From Tupaia tana (lineage: Eukaryota > Chordata > Mammalia > Scandentia > Tupaiidae), in contig JAKSZU010000008.1 of the NCBI GenBank assembly GCA_026018925.1, positions 60,225,027 through 60,289,026 on the forward strand: DNA of 64,000 bases, given 5' to 3'. How positions within the stretch are numbered: the stretch's first letter is position 1; each line of letters opens with the position of its first letter. Shown piece by piece: positions 20,698 through 32,696 of this stretch. Under the pieces are notes generated by a model. It was not told the origin of the DNA. It saw nothing but the letters and a program-made list of their open reading frames with translations, and made no database searches. The translations under genes and the position numbers were made by a program.

Positions 20698-21988
20698 CTT
20701 AGAGGTGTTATGTAAGGTCACAGATATAGATGAATTAAGAAATTCAGCTGTATTTCAAGATCCCCACACCCCAAGTATTCTTCTTGGGTGTCTTAATGAT
20801 AGTGGCAGATCTTCTGTAGAAACAGTTATGTGATTATTAACTCCAGGAAACACAATTCATGTAGAATAGAATGTAAATCCAGTGTCTTAGTATCACAGAG
20901 TACAACTTACGAGGCACTTGGTAATTGTGGTGGGAGTTTCTCATACAAAAATGGGATCTCTCTGAAGTGCCAAACTTTGCTATGTGTTCATTGCTCTCAT
21001 TGTCCCTTTGCTTTATTGATCTCGGAGGTGCCAGAGTCCATAGTATTTGAAAATCAATAGATCTAGCTGGACATCTCTTTTATGTACCCCAGAATTCGAG
21101 GACAATTACATTACCAAATACAAAATTTTTGAAGGATGATGACACCCAATGCTACAAGCAAACTCACAAAGCTAAAAGTCAGTATTCCTTAAATGTTTAT
21201 TGAATGAATAAATAATCAATACCGTTTAATAAAGTGAAATAAATGTACAATAAGCCACTCAGCTTCTACTTACCTTCATTTCTGCTTATAACCAGGTTTC
21301 AGGAGTTAGAAGAGCTAATTTTCTGTAAAATATGTCCTTATTACCAATCTGCTCAACCTTACAGGTATACAATACTTTTGAATATTACCATACCAAGAAG
21401 CTCAGAAAGCAATATTGAATTTTATAGGCTTTTGTAAACTGCCCTTCATAGCCAGTTCAAGGCAAGGAAGTGGTAAAAGGCAAAACATTTTTTACATATA
21501 TTATCCTGACCTTGTTGCATGTTTTGTATTTTCCATTAGACAAAGGTTATTCTGTCCTCACTGGATCATTTCCAGATCCAGGAAAATCAATGGGCATTTC
21601 CATTAATGACAAAGTAAATGGATACAAAAACCGCTGATAAATATTTTGGAGAAAGAATCTAGAGAAAAGTGAATGAAGACCACTGAAGGAGCACATGACC
21701 TGAATCAGGAAAGTTGTGTTATTCCTCTCAGCCCTATCATATGGGAAGCTGAACAAAACTGTGGTCTTACTTGCTCTTTGTTTCTATAAGGTATAAAGTG
21801 GTTAAAAATTATTCTAGTCATTGTTAGGACACAAATACTCTGAGCACACAATGGATTTCCTCGATCCCACCTAAATTATGCTATCTTTTTGTAACTCATC
21901 TCTGACTTTCAATTCAGTATTATTCAAGCTTACAGTCTACGAACAAATCTTTGTCACAAAAATGATTAGTTATTTCTTTTTTTAAAAT
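20698..21988. other. Intergenic DNA without recognised feature
   Basis: About 1.3 kb with no recognised repeat, gene or RNA. Confidence 0.4.
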
Positions 21989-22001
21989 AATTATTTTACT
22001 G

Positions 22002-22274
22002 GGAACCAGCAGTTAGCATAATGGCTATGTCTCTGGACTCCCACGTAGTCGATTGCGGTTCGCGTCCCAGACCTGGTGGCTTAAAACTCATGCCGGGCAC
22101 ATGTGCGTGCATGCCCAAGATCCCAAGAGGAGAATGGAGAAGAAGGGATTGCGGCGTGACCATCCCCTCTGGGGGGTGATTTCTCGCTTTCTGTCTCTAT
22201 GTCTCTCTCTATCTGTCTGGCGAGCGCACGCGCCCTATGGCGAAAACCTCTCCAAAAAAAAAAAAAAAAAAAAG
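22002..22274 (+). mobile_element. SINE family A, full length, young
   Basis: Flanked by a perfect target-site duplication, aattattttactg (21989-22001 and 22275-22287). The A box, most CpGs and an uninterrupted 18-base A tail are present. The B box reads GGTTCGCGTCC. Confidence 0.9.
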
Positions 22275-22289
22275 AATTATTTTACTGAA

Positions 22290-22450
22290 CTTTTATTTAT
22301 TTATTTATTTTTAAATTTAATTCAACCAGAGAGGGACAGAGACAGAAAGAGAGAAAGTGAGAAAGCAAGGTGCCAGGTCCAGGACTCAAACTGCGATCGA
22401 CCATGTGGGAGTCCAGTGCCTCTAACCACCACACCACCTTCCAGCACCAA
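22290..22450 (-). mobile_element. SINE family A, short form
   Basis: A (TTTA)n tail side, then aaccagagagggacagagac and the head complement ggactcaaactgcgatcgac. It has no long-form body. Confidence 0.75.
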
Positions 22451-22990
22451 TGATCAGTTATTTCTGTAAAAGAAGAAAGAGTAATAGAACTATACTGTTG
22501 TCTTTTCCCTTCAAACCCCCCCCCCCAAAAAAAAGAAAAATAAATAAATTTTTTGATGAGTCAGAAAAATGTCTGTGACTTCAAAACACAAACTGTGAAG
22601 AAAACTGTGACAGATGGTAAATTTGGATCAGAGTTGGACACTGAGAGTTAATCCTGACCCCTCAATACTTGGCAAAGATAGAATACATGTCATTAGTTTC
22701 AAAAAGTCATTCTGCACTTTTATGTTAATGAGTTTGGACAGGCTACTGATAAAACGAAGGGTATCTTCTTCACCTCAAGGTCGTATATCAGATCTGAAAA
22801 GGAAGTAGAATTTAAGGAGAAAGAACCACACAGACATACCCTCCATATTTTATATGCCCTAACCTTTTCCCCCAGGAAGACCAAACATGAAGTGAGATAC
22901 ATTTAAGGATTGAGGATAAGCAGTCATTCTATTTCCATAGAGAGATGCATAGGGACTTAATCTTGGGCCTTCATTATGAAGACCAGTAAT
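22451..22990. other. Intergenic DNA without recognised feature
   Basis: A C/A-rich low-complexity stretch occurs at 22517-22550. Nothing else recognised. Confidence 0.4.
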
Positions 22991-23236
22991 TTGTTTTTTA
23001 TAGATTTTTGCTATAGGGCATGTATGCTTGCCAGAGACAGAGAGGCAGAAAATGAGAAATTAACCTCCTGGGGGATGGCCACATCACAAACCCTTCTTTT
23101 CCATTCTCCTCTCAGGATCTTGGGCATGCATGCACATGCACCTAGTGTGAGTTTTAAGCTGCCGGGCCCAGGACTTGAACTTTGGTCAACTATGTGGGAG
23201 TCCAACAATGTAACTATTAGACCATCTGCTGGTCCC
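22991..23236 (-). mobile_element. SINE family A, full length
   Basis: Flanked by gaagaccagtaat (22978) and gaagaccaatagt (23237), an imperfect 13-base target-site duplication. The head ends catctgctggtccc. Confidence 0.85.
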
Positions 23237-23659
23237 GAAGACCAATAGTTCTTATAATAACAAAATTGAGAGAGACATCATTCCAAAGCAGAAAATAATA
23301 ACATAGTGTGAATATAACTTAATTTAATTAAAACAAAACAAAAACCCTCATTTGACTCTAAAATCAAAAGCTAATTCCCTCTCATTCCATCCCACATACA
23401 CTTCTTTAGTGGTCAGACAACATCTCCTAATCAAAGATGCGGAAAATCTAGATAGAAACTGGCATAGAAGTTACATGTAACTATGGCTTAAGAGGCAACT
23501 TTTGGCAAAAGTTAAATGAAAAGAATTTTCAGTAAAAAGCAGATTAATAACATATGGAGAATTGTAATTACACTAGAAAATAGATGAAGAAAGTGGGAAA
23601 ATATTTTTCTATAGTAGCAGAAGATAAATGACTCTTCAAAAAAGCATCTCAGTCCCAAT
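23237..23659. other. Intergenic DNA without recognised feature
   Basis: No gene or repeat recognised. Confidence 0.4.
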
Positions 23660-23850
23660 GCAGTGGGTCTTCCAATATAACCATGTCTTTCTTCAAGTAC
23701 TGTCTTTCTTCAAGTACTGCTTTACGTGTAGCCCACAAATTTTGACACACATCTAAGTTATCTTTTTGTTATCAATTTCTAGTTTACTTATACCGTAATG
23801 CATTTTTATTTTTGCTGTATTGGTTGATATCATGATGTACTATATTCCAA
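23660..23850 (-). mobile_element. Possible ancient LINE-1 fragment
   Basis: tgctttacgtgtagcccaca and aattttgacacacatctaag resemble an old LINE-1 segment read in antisense. It is short, so the call is tentative. Confidence 0.35.
23684..23717. repeat. Perfect 17-bp tandem duplication
   Basis: tgtctttcttcaagtac occurs twice in direct succession. Confidence 0.95.
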
Positions 23851-24555
23851 AAAAGAAGAGAGTCATGTTAGCACAAACATAGCCCTATGGTATAATAATC
23901 CCTAAAAATATTGCTGTCTAATTTTCACTGAAATTAACAGTCATACTGTCTCCATGTGAAACCAAGAGGAAAAGTTTTTAAAGTGCAAATTTTAGTATAG
24001 AAGGAGTTGAGCATAACGGTGAAAGCACTAGCTCGTTCATTGTATCATCAAGTTTATCTTGAAAAGGGGATAAAAAACAGACACATACATCAATATTCAT
24101 AAAGACAAATGATAGAAAGAAGAACTGGCAAACTTGTAACCGTAGCACATAATTCTCTAATGTTATTACCCAGTGAGTCCTGTGTATGGAAGCAGCCCCT
24201 TCACTGTAGAACAGCACTGTGATCAGTCCAACCAGAGAAACGGCAGCAGTAGGACTCCAGCTAATCCAGAACAGGTGGAAATCCATATTTCATTGCTGAC
24301 TTTTCTTTTTGGTCAGTTTCTATTAAAGTTATTTTAAAGCCAGTGGTAGTTTGTTGTTACAAATGAAAAAGCATTTATAGTATTATTTTTTAAGTCATTA
24401 ATATACCAAATCCAATATTTTATTATGTAAGATATGCAAGATTCATATGTGATTTGGTGGAAGAAAGTTGATATCTGTTTACTATGGACTATTTATTTCA
24501 GGTGTATTTTATATATGCTATTTATTTTTAAGTCCCATAAAAGGAGCTTTCTCCC
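23851..24555. other. AT-rich intergenic DNA
   Basis: No gene or repeat recognised. A 102-codon frame on the - strand (23978-24286) shows no domain. Confidence 0.4.
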
Positions 24556-24700
24556 CTTTTTAAAGGTCCTATCTTTAAAGAAAGAGCATTTCAGAGAGAT
24601 TAAATAATTTGCCCAAGTCACGTAATAATTGACCTACCCAAGATCTTCAGGTAGGCCCGTTTCACCTTATCTCATGTTCTTTTGAGTGCATGAGTCATGA
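24556..24700 (-). mobile_element. MIR, degraded
   Basis: cagagagattaaataatttg and cccaagtcacgtaataattg match the MIR core in reverse complement, followed by ggcccgtttcaccttat. Confidence 0.6.
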
Positions 24701-25308
24701 GATATACTTCTACTGGACAATTTTTTCCATTATGACTATGAGAGTGATCCTTCTTTAATTTTTCACTTTTATTGACAACTAAAAAGCAAACTTATTACAA
24801 GGATGACCAATATACTTTGTTATTTGTTATTCACCAGTGGGGTGCTTTTGTAAAGGCCAGCCAGGAATAGATGATGACTGGTCCTCCCACTCTTCTTAGA
24901 TTTACTAGTACTTGAGTTTCTTTTGAAGAAAGTTAACAAATGTGGAAACTACAATATTTGAAATGTTACATTAATAAAGAAATTGTTGACTAGGTAGATC
25001 TTTTGCTTATCAATATTACATTGAAAATATTTTCCATTAAAACTTCTCAACATTTTCAGAATATTTTTGAAAATTTAAACATGTTTGAGAAAATTTTTAA
25101 ATTGACAAAAGGAGTTTTATTAGGATACAATTGTATTGGTTAAATGAATTACAAGGCTTTATAGCCTATATTTAATTAACCTTTCACAGAGAGAAGGCTT
25201 ATAATATAAAAGAAATTTCAGTGGTTGGATGTGTAATTCTTAAGGAGTAATAGTAAGGATTTTGAGCTTTTTTTCTTAGGATGACAAGAAGCTGTTTAGA
25301 ATGGAGTA
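24701..25308. other. AT-rich intergenic DNA
   Basis: No gene or repeat recognised. Confidence 0.4.
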
Positions 25309-25318
25309 AAGACATCAT

Positions 25319-25585
25319 TTTTTTTTTTTTTTCTTTTGGAGAGGTTTTTGCTATAGGGAGCGTGCACTCGCCAGACAGACAGAGACAGAGAGACAGAAAG
25401 CAAGAAATCACCCCCCAGGGCGGATGACCACGCCGCAATCCCTTCTCCTCCATTCTCCTCTTGGGATCCTGGGCACGCACGCACACATGCCCAGCATAAG
25501 TTTTAAGCCACCGGGTCCAGGACGTGAACCACGGTTGACTACATGGGAGTCCAGCGACATAGCCATTATGCTAACTGCTGGTCCC
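25319..25585 (-). mobile_element. SINE family A, full length, young
   Basis: Flanked by aagacatcat (25309-25318 and 25586-25595). The T-run tail is intact, and the head ends gctaactgctggtccc as in the youngest copies. Confidence 0.9.
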
Positions 25586-25619
25586 AAGACATCATATTTT
25601 TTTAATAGAGAACTCTGTG

Positions 25620-26320
25620 GATAGAGAATGAAGAAGAGGGTATGCGGAGACAAGAGACACACAAAAAAGAGGGGAAGTAAAACACAGATCAGTTACAGTG
25701 GTCCGGGTGCACAATAATGCTAAAGAAGAAATAGATGAAGGAAAATCACCAGGATCAAAGTAGAGAGAAATCATTAACAGGATACATAGAATGCGGTGAC
25801 TGATTGGGGGTATGACGTATTAGAGGAGGAGGTGTCAAAGATGACTCTGAAGGTTCCAACACCTGCTGCTGGATTAGAGGTGGCACATTTCCTACAACAG
25901 AGGCCATGACCAGGGGAGCAGTTACGAATGCCGTGAATGCAGATCATGAATTGAACTTTAGGTAAATGGAGCGTAAGATGCCTGGAGGCAGCACGATGCA
26001 GGGGGTCGCTAAAAATGTCTGGTACGATCTGAACCATCTATTTCTCTTGACCATTCATCTTCTACTCACCATGCTGGTCCCTATCCGACTTTAGTCCCTC
26101 TATACTGTTCTTGGCTTTAGTAGGTCAAAAGCATGAGAACACTTGGTGGATATTCTTGTGGGAAGTAAAAGATGTATCCAGGTAGCATTGAAAGAGTAAT
26201 GAATACTGGAATTCTGAGTCAGGCAATGAGCCCCGTTAATTTGACTGACACCTACAGATAAATGGTAACAGATCAGCTGAAAAAGTATGCTCATTAGCTT
26301 TCCAGCCAAATCTAACAAGG
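25620..26320 (-). mobile_element. LINE-2 fragment (probable)
   Basis: gtgtcaaagatgactctgaa, the preceding gaatgcggtgactgattggg and the upstream tacagtggtccgggtg follow the antisense L2 3' region. The segment is degraded with no open frame. The right edge is uncertain. Confidence 0.5.
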
Positions 26321-26629
26321 GGAAGAATGGGTGGGAAAAATAGCTGGGATGGAATACTGGCTTTAGGATCTCAACAGCTTGATGGAGACAGTGTGAGATG
26401 TTCCTCTACTTACCAACAATACTAGAATATATTCCCACGTGTCAAACTCTGCTATTCCCCCCAGCTAACAGGGCCGCTCATCCCCTTAAAATCCTTCCTT
26501 GACACAAAGTCTTCTATATGTTTTTTCACTAAAGGATAGAACAATTTGTTTTCTGAACTAAAGCCTCCCAGAGTTTGTCCCTTACTGTCACTCTCATGTA
26601 TCACTGCTCTCTTCCTCCTCCTCCTTTTA
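26321..26629. other. Intergenic DNA without recognised feature
   Basis: No gene or repeat recognised. Confidence 0.4.
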
Positions 26630-27035
26630 ATTTTTTTCTTTATTTATGATAGAGCATATGTGAGAGAGAGAGAGAAAGCCAGCTAGCTAGATGGGTGATC
26701 TGATCCCCTCCCTCCAGCCCACTGGATGTTGGGCATTCATGCATGTGCCCAGCATGTTTTGGGGATGACCAAGCAGGGGATTTGTTTATTTTTATTTATA
26801 TTTTTATTTTTGAAAAAAATTAATGCATTTGACCACTGTATATCATTACAGCATGCAAAAGGAATTTTCCCAACATGAATATACTACATATTAGTCCAGT
26901 TAAAGATAGTACCATACATGTTATCACCAACAGGTAATTTTCCATTTTTGTGTCCCTTTAATGTTTTGCCATGCGGGATCTGGCTTCTCTTTGGCAGTAC
27001 GTCACCGCTGTGCCACAGAGCCGGCCCTCGCTGCT
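26630..27035 (-). mobile_element. SINE family B, split by a HAL1-like fragment
   Basis: The left part is tttatttatgatagagcata through gatgaccaagcagggga. The right part is gccatgcgggatctggcttc through cacagagccggcc, matching the head of the copy at 17675. The two halves are separated by about 180 bases of foreign sequence. Confidence 0.75.
26782..26970 (-). mobile_element. 5'-truncated HAL1-like 3' end
   Basis: tgtatatcattacagcatgc, then acatgttatcaccaacaggt, parallels 34395-34500 of the HAL1-like element (catcattacagtatac, acgtgttatcagcaaac). T-rich sequence lies on its left side, as expected for a - strand insertion with an A tail. It interrupts the family-B SINE. Confidence 0.65.
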
Positions 27036-27064
27036 CCTTCTCCAATTCAGTTCACTTCCAAACT

Positions 27065-27500
27065 AGGCTTCCGCAATGGCCTTTGAATCAGCCAACCTCA
27101 TGCCTCTTTTGGGACATTTTCACCTGGTCTTCCCTCTGCCTTGAACACTCACCCACTACGATGTAGCTCACTCCTGTCCCTATATGTACTTCATATTTCA
27201 GTTCAAACATCCTCCATGAGAGAGGGCGTCCCTGATTATCTGTGTAAACTGGTCCTGCTCCTCATTCCTCTCCCCCCTTGTCTAATTGTTTATCTTCATG
27301 GTACCCATTTGTCAGCTGATGTGGACTTAATTCCCTGCTCTTTCTCCTCCCCTAGCACACTGTAGGTAGAAATGTGCTATAAGCTCCTTCCGGGCAAGGA
27401 CTTGTTTTGGTCACTGTTGTATTTCCAGCACACAAAAGAAATCCTGACGTGTAGTAGGTGCTCAATAAATATTTGTCAAATGAATGGATGAGTGAATTCC
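27065..27500 (+). mobile_element. LINE-2 3' end
   Basis: Follows the L2 3' consensus in order: ttccctctgccttgaacact, gatgtagctcactcctgtcc, ggcgtccctgattatctgtg, aagctccttccgggcaagga, and the terminal agtaggtgctcaataaatat. Confidence 0.85.
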
Positions 27501-27583
27501 TGGAAACCATGGGGTGGAGGTGGCAGGTGAGCTGAGAACCACTGCAGGCTCATTCTGACTGCTCTGTGTGTCACGTTGACCAC

Positions 27584-27585
27584 TG

Positions 27586-27626
<41 letters not shown>

Positions 27627-27655
27627 TTTGCTATTGGGCGCATGCACTCGCCAGA
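27584..27655 (-). mobile_element. SINE family A 3' remnant with (ATT)n tail
   Basis: Only the 3'-most 30 bases of the SINE remain (tttttgctattgggcgcatg, cactcgccag). They are joined to a (TTA)13 microsatellite at 27588-27626 derived from its tail. Confidence 0.8.
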
Positions 27656-28734
27656 TTAATAATTTTGTGTTAATGAAGTTTCTGTTTACATAGTCATTCA
27701 GTTGTTTCCTTTTAGGTCTTTGTATCCTAAGCTTCATTGATAGTTTTCTGTGTGTGTGTGTGTGTGTGTGTGAGTGTGTTAGTGCAAGAAAAGTTTGTCT
27801 CTGAACCAATAGCCGTACCTTTTATTTTCCCAGTAGCCCACTGATTATCTTTGTTTTCTGTTTCTGTGCCTCTAAGATTTACGATGCATCACTTTGCAAA
27901 CCATAGCCTGTAAATAAAAATCCATTAGCTCATTTTCAAGAAATGGTCACTGAGCAAAACCTGTGGACTCACTTCTGTAATTCTGTAAGAAACCACCAGA
28001 TGGTGCTATTGCAGCAACATCCTGATTCTGTGATGCCTGCCCTGAGAAGCCCAAAAACAGCCAGATGCCAACGTTTTCTGGAAATGATGTTGCCGCTTTC
28101 TGGGTTTTTGTCACTTCAGTGCAAAGGAAAGGGACAACCTGAATGTTATTTCTGGTTCATAGTGATAATTGCTTAAATTGTAGGCCCCACAAAAATTATG
28201 TGCCCCAGAGCAAGGATCTCATTTTCTTAAGTTTTGTGAAATTGATTACTCAAGGCCTATCATTCTTAAGCTGAAGGAAATGCCAGTTCAGCTTTGGCAT
28301 TATTCACTATTTAAACAGGGTTTTCATCTTTAAATGATGCCTGTTTAGGAGGTCAGTCAGGCTACTTCCACTTCAAAACTTTAAATGTATGCCCTTCTGT
28401 TGAAACTCTTAGGCAGAAGCATTAACAATAACTAAAACTAGTATAAGGCTGTTTAGTATACACAATTCCTTCAAGTTAATTATTTTTTACATAAATCTTC
28501 ATAACAAGCCCAGGGGAGGTGTACTATAAATAACTTTTCAAAACAGAAAATCTGTAAGCTGGTCAGAAAGTTCTGTCATTGTGGACAACACATAAAATTA
28601 CACAGGAAGATGCTAGAAAATTGTGCATTCAAATATAAATACGTGGAACATGAGAAAATGCACAGTCTCTAGAGATAGTCAAACTGATCTATCTATCTAT
28701 CTATATATTTAGACACACACATACACACACAAAA
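27656..28734. other. Intergenic DNA with a CTCF-like motif
   Basis: Holds a (TG)n run at 27751-27779, the motif at 27993 and a short tetranucleotide (ATCT)n at 28690. A weak MIR-like stretch (about 28470-28560) is too degraded to call. Confidence 0.45.
27993..28006 (+). promoter_or_regulatory. Candidate CTCF motif
   Basis: CCACCAGATGGTGC is a strong match to the CTCF core and shares its last ten bases with the motif at 5026. Confidence 0.5.
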
Positions 28735-28991
28735 AAAGGTTTCTGCCATAGGGCATGTGTGCTTGCTGGTCTCTCTCCATGAGAGAGAGAGGAAGTGAGA
28801 AAGTGAGAAATCATTCACCGCCATGGGGAGATGGCCACACTACAATCCCCTCTCTTCCATTCTTCTCCTGGGATTTGGGGCACATACACACAAGTACCTG
28901 GCATGATTTTGAAGCTGCCAGGTCCGGGACTTGAACCATGCTCAGTCATGTGGGAGTCTAGTGCCTTACCTACTATGCCATCTGCTGGCCC
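28735..28991 (-). mobile_element. SINE family A, full length
   Basis: Flanked by caaactgat (28680 and 28992), with a CTAT/CA-rich stretch between the left duplication and the tail. The head ends catctgctggccc. Confidence 0.85.
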
Positions 28992-29165
28992 CCAAACTGA
29001 TATCTTTATCTGGACATTTTTTTGCTTTCCAACTGTTCAACTTTGGGCTACTTCTCTGATCCTCAATTTCCTCATTTCTAAAATGCAATTTAAAAAATCC
29101 CAATTTTTCAGAACGATGGCAAGTGTTAATTTAGGGAACTATCACTATAGTAGTTTCTTTTTTCT

Positions 29166-29392
29166 TAAAGTTTTATTTTTATTATTGTTTTTTTATTCAT
29201 GATAGCATTGCAAATATCCTTGACAGAGTCTTGCCCTGCCACACTACCCCTTCCCCAGCCCTCCAGCTCCTCAGGATCTTGGGCACCTGTGCACATACCA
29301 ACACGTTTCAGGTGGTCAAACCAGCGGCTGGTCACGTGACTTCCAGCAGAGTAGTTCAGTATACTAACAACTGCACTACATAGGTTGGGCCA
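29166..29392 (-). mobile_element. SINE family B, old
   Basis: attcatgatagcattgcaaa at the tail, cctccagctcctcaggatct and tgggcacctgtgcacatacc in the body, and a degraded head ending ctacataggttgggcc. Confidence 0.65.
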
Positions 29393-29778
29393 GTTTTTGT
29401 CTTTTTTCAGCAGTACATTACGTAGAGAGTTCTGTAGATGAACCCAGGAACCCCAAGCTCACATTTAAACATGTCTAAGAAGAAGTCGCGTTGGGCGATT
29501 TGTGTGAGGGGTCAGAAAGATCTATTGTAGTTTGGAGAGGTTTAGCAGTGAGGAATTATTGCTCATTTAAAAAGAGAGAGATAGCCTAGGGGAATTTTTT
29601 TTTTTTAATTTTTTTATGATTAAGGTCTGTTTCTTTGTTAGCAGCAGCTGCTTGGTGTGATTATGGCAAACCTAAGCTATTCTGGCCAGTCTGGCAAACT
29701 CAATGGTCTAGCATGGCCAAGTACTCAAAAACTGAACAAAGGGACCTAGACATCCCATAAGTTATCACAGAGATCATG
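29393..29778. other. Intergenic DNA without recognised feature
   Basis: A T-run lies at 29597-29608. No gene or named repeat. Confidence 0.4.
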
Positions 29779-29780
29779 TA

Positions 29781-29859
29781 TTGGGTCGTTGGAGAAGTCA
29801 TGATGCATTTTTGCATAGAAAACATAGCAAAAATACATTATAGTTCTCTGACAACCCAA
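29781..29859. mobile_element. 79-bp mariner-type miniature element (MADE-like)
   Basis: The two ends are inverted: ttgggtcgttggagaagtca on the left, and the reverse complement of the right end reads ttgggttgtcagagaactat. The palindromic relation continues almost to the centre. Length and TTGGGT-type ends fit the roughly 80-bp MITEs derived from mariner. A TA dinucleotide precedes it; the right TA is lost. Confidence 0.75.
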
Positions 29860-30240
29860 GGCTTCACTTACAGGAATGCCCATGGCATTTTACACATGAA
29901 TCTAAAGTATGGAATGATCTGGTTTATGAACACACACACACACAACGTGAAAGATAATCAATAATAAGAGGACAAATGAATGTTTCTATATACAGGTATC
30001 TTGATGCAACAAAAAGTAAGTGCTTCCAAGCCTAATAGGGAAGGAAGGAAAATCTAAACTTTAGTGGTAAGAAATCTTAAATCCTAGTATTTCATGATTT
30101 TTAAAGTTCTGACTGCTTGATTAGCCCTGGGAGCCTCACTGTGACAGAACAATACAATCGTGTGTATTCACACTCGTGACCTCCAGTTGGAGTAGTGTAT
30201 AATGTATGTTGGAAATATTTCCGCTTTAAACAGGCTTAGT
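29860..30240. other. Intergenic DNA without recognised feature
   Basis: Contains a short (AC)n run at 29931-29944. Nothing else recognised. Confidence 0.4.
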
Positions 30241-30507
30241 GGGGCTGATCTGATGATGTAGTGGTTAAGTGCTCTGCATTAAAAGCCAGCTCCCATGCGG
30301 CCAACCTTGGTTTGATTCCCCGCCCTGATGGCTTGAAAAACATGTCAAGCATGTGCACATGCATGCCCCAAATCCTAGTAGGATAGAGAAATGGAGCAAG
30401 AAAGATTATGGTGTGACCATGTCTCCTTGGGGGAGGGAGAGTTGCTTTCTGTCTCTCCCCTTCTTTCTCTAGTGAGCATATGCACCCTTTAGAAGTTAAA
30501 CATTGTT
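30241..30507 (+). mobile_element. SINE family A, old variant
   Basis: The head is ggggctgatctgatgatgta with the B box ggtttgattcc. The body follows family A to gagcatatgcaccctttaga. Its 3' end forms the left part of a 107-bp tandem duplication. Confidence 0.75.
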
Positions 30508-30685
30508 TAAATTCTTAGTTATTAATAGTAAGCTTCATTCGTTTGATAATTCAACTCAATGAAACACTATTTTGTCCAGTGAGCATATGCACCCTTTAGA
30601 AGTTAAAAATTGTTTAAACTCTTAGTTATTAATAGTAAGCTTCATTCGTTTGATAATTCAACTCAATGAAACACTATTTTGTCCA
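30472..30685. repeat. 107-bp tandem duplication (two units)
   Basis: Units at 30472-30578 and 30579-30685 start gtgagcatatgcacccttta and differ at about two positions. The unit covers the SINE 3' end plus about 70 bases of flank. Confidence 0.95.
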
Positions 30686-31829
30686 GTGATACTGAATTTT
30701 TAATGGTTTCTGACATAGAAGTAATAATTTCAGAAAGGTACTGTAGATTCTTAAATAATTAAACTCTCTGATTCTTTGATGGGTTCATTCATTGTGTTAC
30801 CTAATGTTTACTGATGTTTACTGAGTATATTCCATGTGTGGGACCAGACGTGCATTGACCACTGACCAGAATGCATTGAGCAATCTGATCTTTCTGTTTT
30901 TAAAAAATTATTCTTGTGAAAACAAACAAACAATAGTATAGCTATAATTTATGCAAGACTGCAATGTTTTTCTTTGCTTTGGGACAACTACTTAGAATAA
31001 GCTGAAGGATCACAAATGAGCTAACAAATCCCATTATCCTTTACCTTCCCTTTTATAACTGATGTAATAAATGAGAAAAGGTAGGTGTAACATATTGCAA
31101 ATCTGTGGATTATAAGAAATATGCAAAAAGAGGAGGGAAATAAATATCCAATAAAATATATAAACATGCATATTACCAAGGATTGATGATAAATAACTCT
31201 TTAATAAAAGTGTGTAAGAATGCTAATCCTTCTTTTTTGAATCCAAATGTACTGCTTCAAATATTTGTAATGCTTCACTGTGGATATGCAATTATAATAT
31301 CCAAGCTAAATTTATTTCATTAAAGCCAAGAGATGTTCTATTTACATGTCATGTGAAAACATAAATTCAAATTTAGCTTGAGAGTTTTTTTCCTCCTCAT
31401 TTCTGTGCTTAATGGTGACTTGTAAATGTGTAGAATGTTTGAAAACAGACTCCAGTACATTTGCTCTTCAATATGTGGAAATATGTGTGTCAATGCTGGC
31501 CTCGTTCCTTTATTAATTTCACATTTCTCAAATGCTTTTGTGGTTAGAGTTGTGTTGTGTTGTCTTGGAATGCATAACTTAAAAATACTAACCAACTAAA
31601 AAGGAATTGTATCATTGAGTCAGTGAGTATTTTGTGAACATGGAGTTTATGTCACCAGGAGAGAATCAGATGTATGAAAAAAAAATATGGAAATATGGAA
31701 CCACTAACCACTAAATCAGCACATTCACCAGAGAAGTTCCAAATCCCCAGTTGGAGCCACTTGGTAGATACTTACACAGCATTCAGAAAGCCTCGAGCTC
31801 AGTGATCTTCTGAGGAGGTATTACAGTCA
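30686..31829. other. AT-rich intergenic DNA
   Basis: No gene or repeat recognised in about 1.1 kb. Confidence 0.4.
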
Positions 31830-32215
31830 CTTCTTTACTAAGAAACTTTCAGTTTAATGACTTTTCCAAAGTCTATCAGTGGGTCAATGACAAAGTTGAG
31901 ATTTAAATTCTCCTGTGTAATTTGTTTTTAAGAAGAGATTTTTGCTATGGGTTGCGTGCACTTGCTAGATTTACAGAAAGACAGAAAGCAAGAACTCATC
32001 CCCCATAGAGGAGTGCCACATTGTAATCCCTTCTCCTCCAATTTTCTCTTGGGATTTGGGCAATCATGTATGTATGCCCAGCATGAATTTCAAGTTGCTG
32101 GGTCTGGGACTTGAACCACAAAAAAGCATGTGGGAGTCCAGCACCTTAATCACCATGCCACCTGCTGGCCCCTCTTCTGTGTGATTTTAAGATCTGTGCC
32201 CTTTCTACAAGTTTC
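31830..32215 (-). mobile_element. MIR fragment split by a SINE
   Basis: tttccaaagtctatcagtgg, gacaaagttgagatttaaat on the left and gatctgtgccctttctac on the right read as one MIR in reverse complement, interrupted by the SINE at 31926-32172. Confidence 0.55.
31926..32172 (-). mobile_element. SINE family A, full length
   Basis: Flanked by ctcctgtgtaattt and cttctgtgtgatttt, an imperfect target-site duplication. A five-A insertion disrupts the head after cttgaaccaca. Confidence 0.85.
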
Positions 32216-32696
32216 ATCTAACTCTTAATAATATCACACAAGTTAAATGTGACTATAACAAACCTCTACTATGTGTAAGTATGACCTCCCAGGCCAAGTA
32301 TGAGACCTAGGAGAAAAGCTAGTTAGATTAGTTTGTCCTTCTGCATTTATTTCCAACCCCTCTTCCTTCCTGCTACCTACCCAGGTGTTCATTCAACTCA
32401 TGTTTTCATCCAGTTGCCTGTCACATTGTCTCTGCCCTCTTCCTCTTTTCATCCACTGTATGTTTCTCTTAAGTCTCCTCTCCACATATGACTTCTAGGT
32501 ATTGTGGTATTTCAGAGGGAGAATTTGAACAAATGGGCTCTCTTTTTTTATTTTTTTCTGTGAGACAGCTAAACCTATTGAGTATTATACCTTTCATTTC
32601 TTATATATTTAAACATTAAAATTAATAGTAATGTGGGAAATTAAGATTCATTTAACAAGAAAAGACATCACCTGGCAATTAAAAATTATTAACCTT
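32216..32696. other. Intergenic DNA without recognised feature
   Basis: Pyrimidine-rich between 32345 and 32500. No gene or named repeat. Confidence 0.4.
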
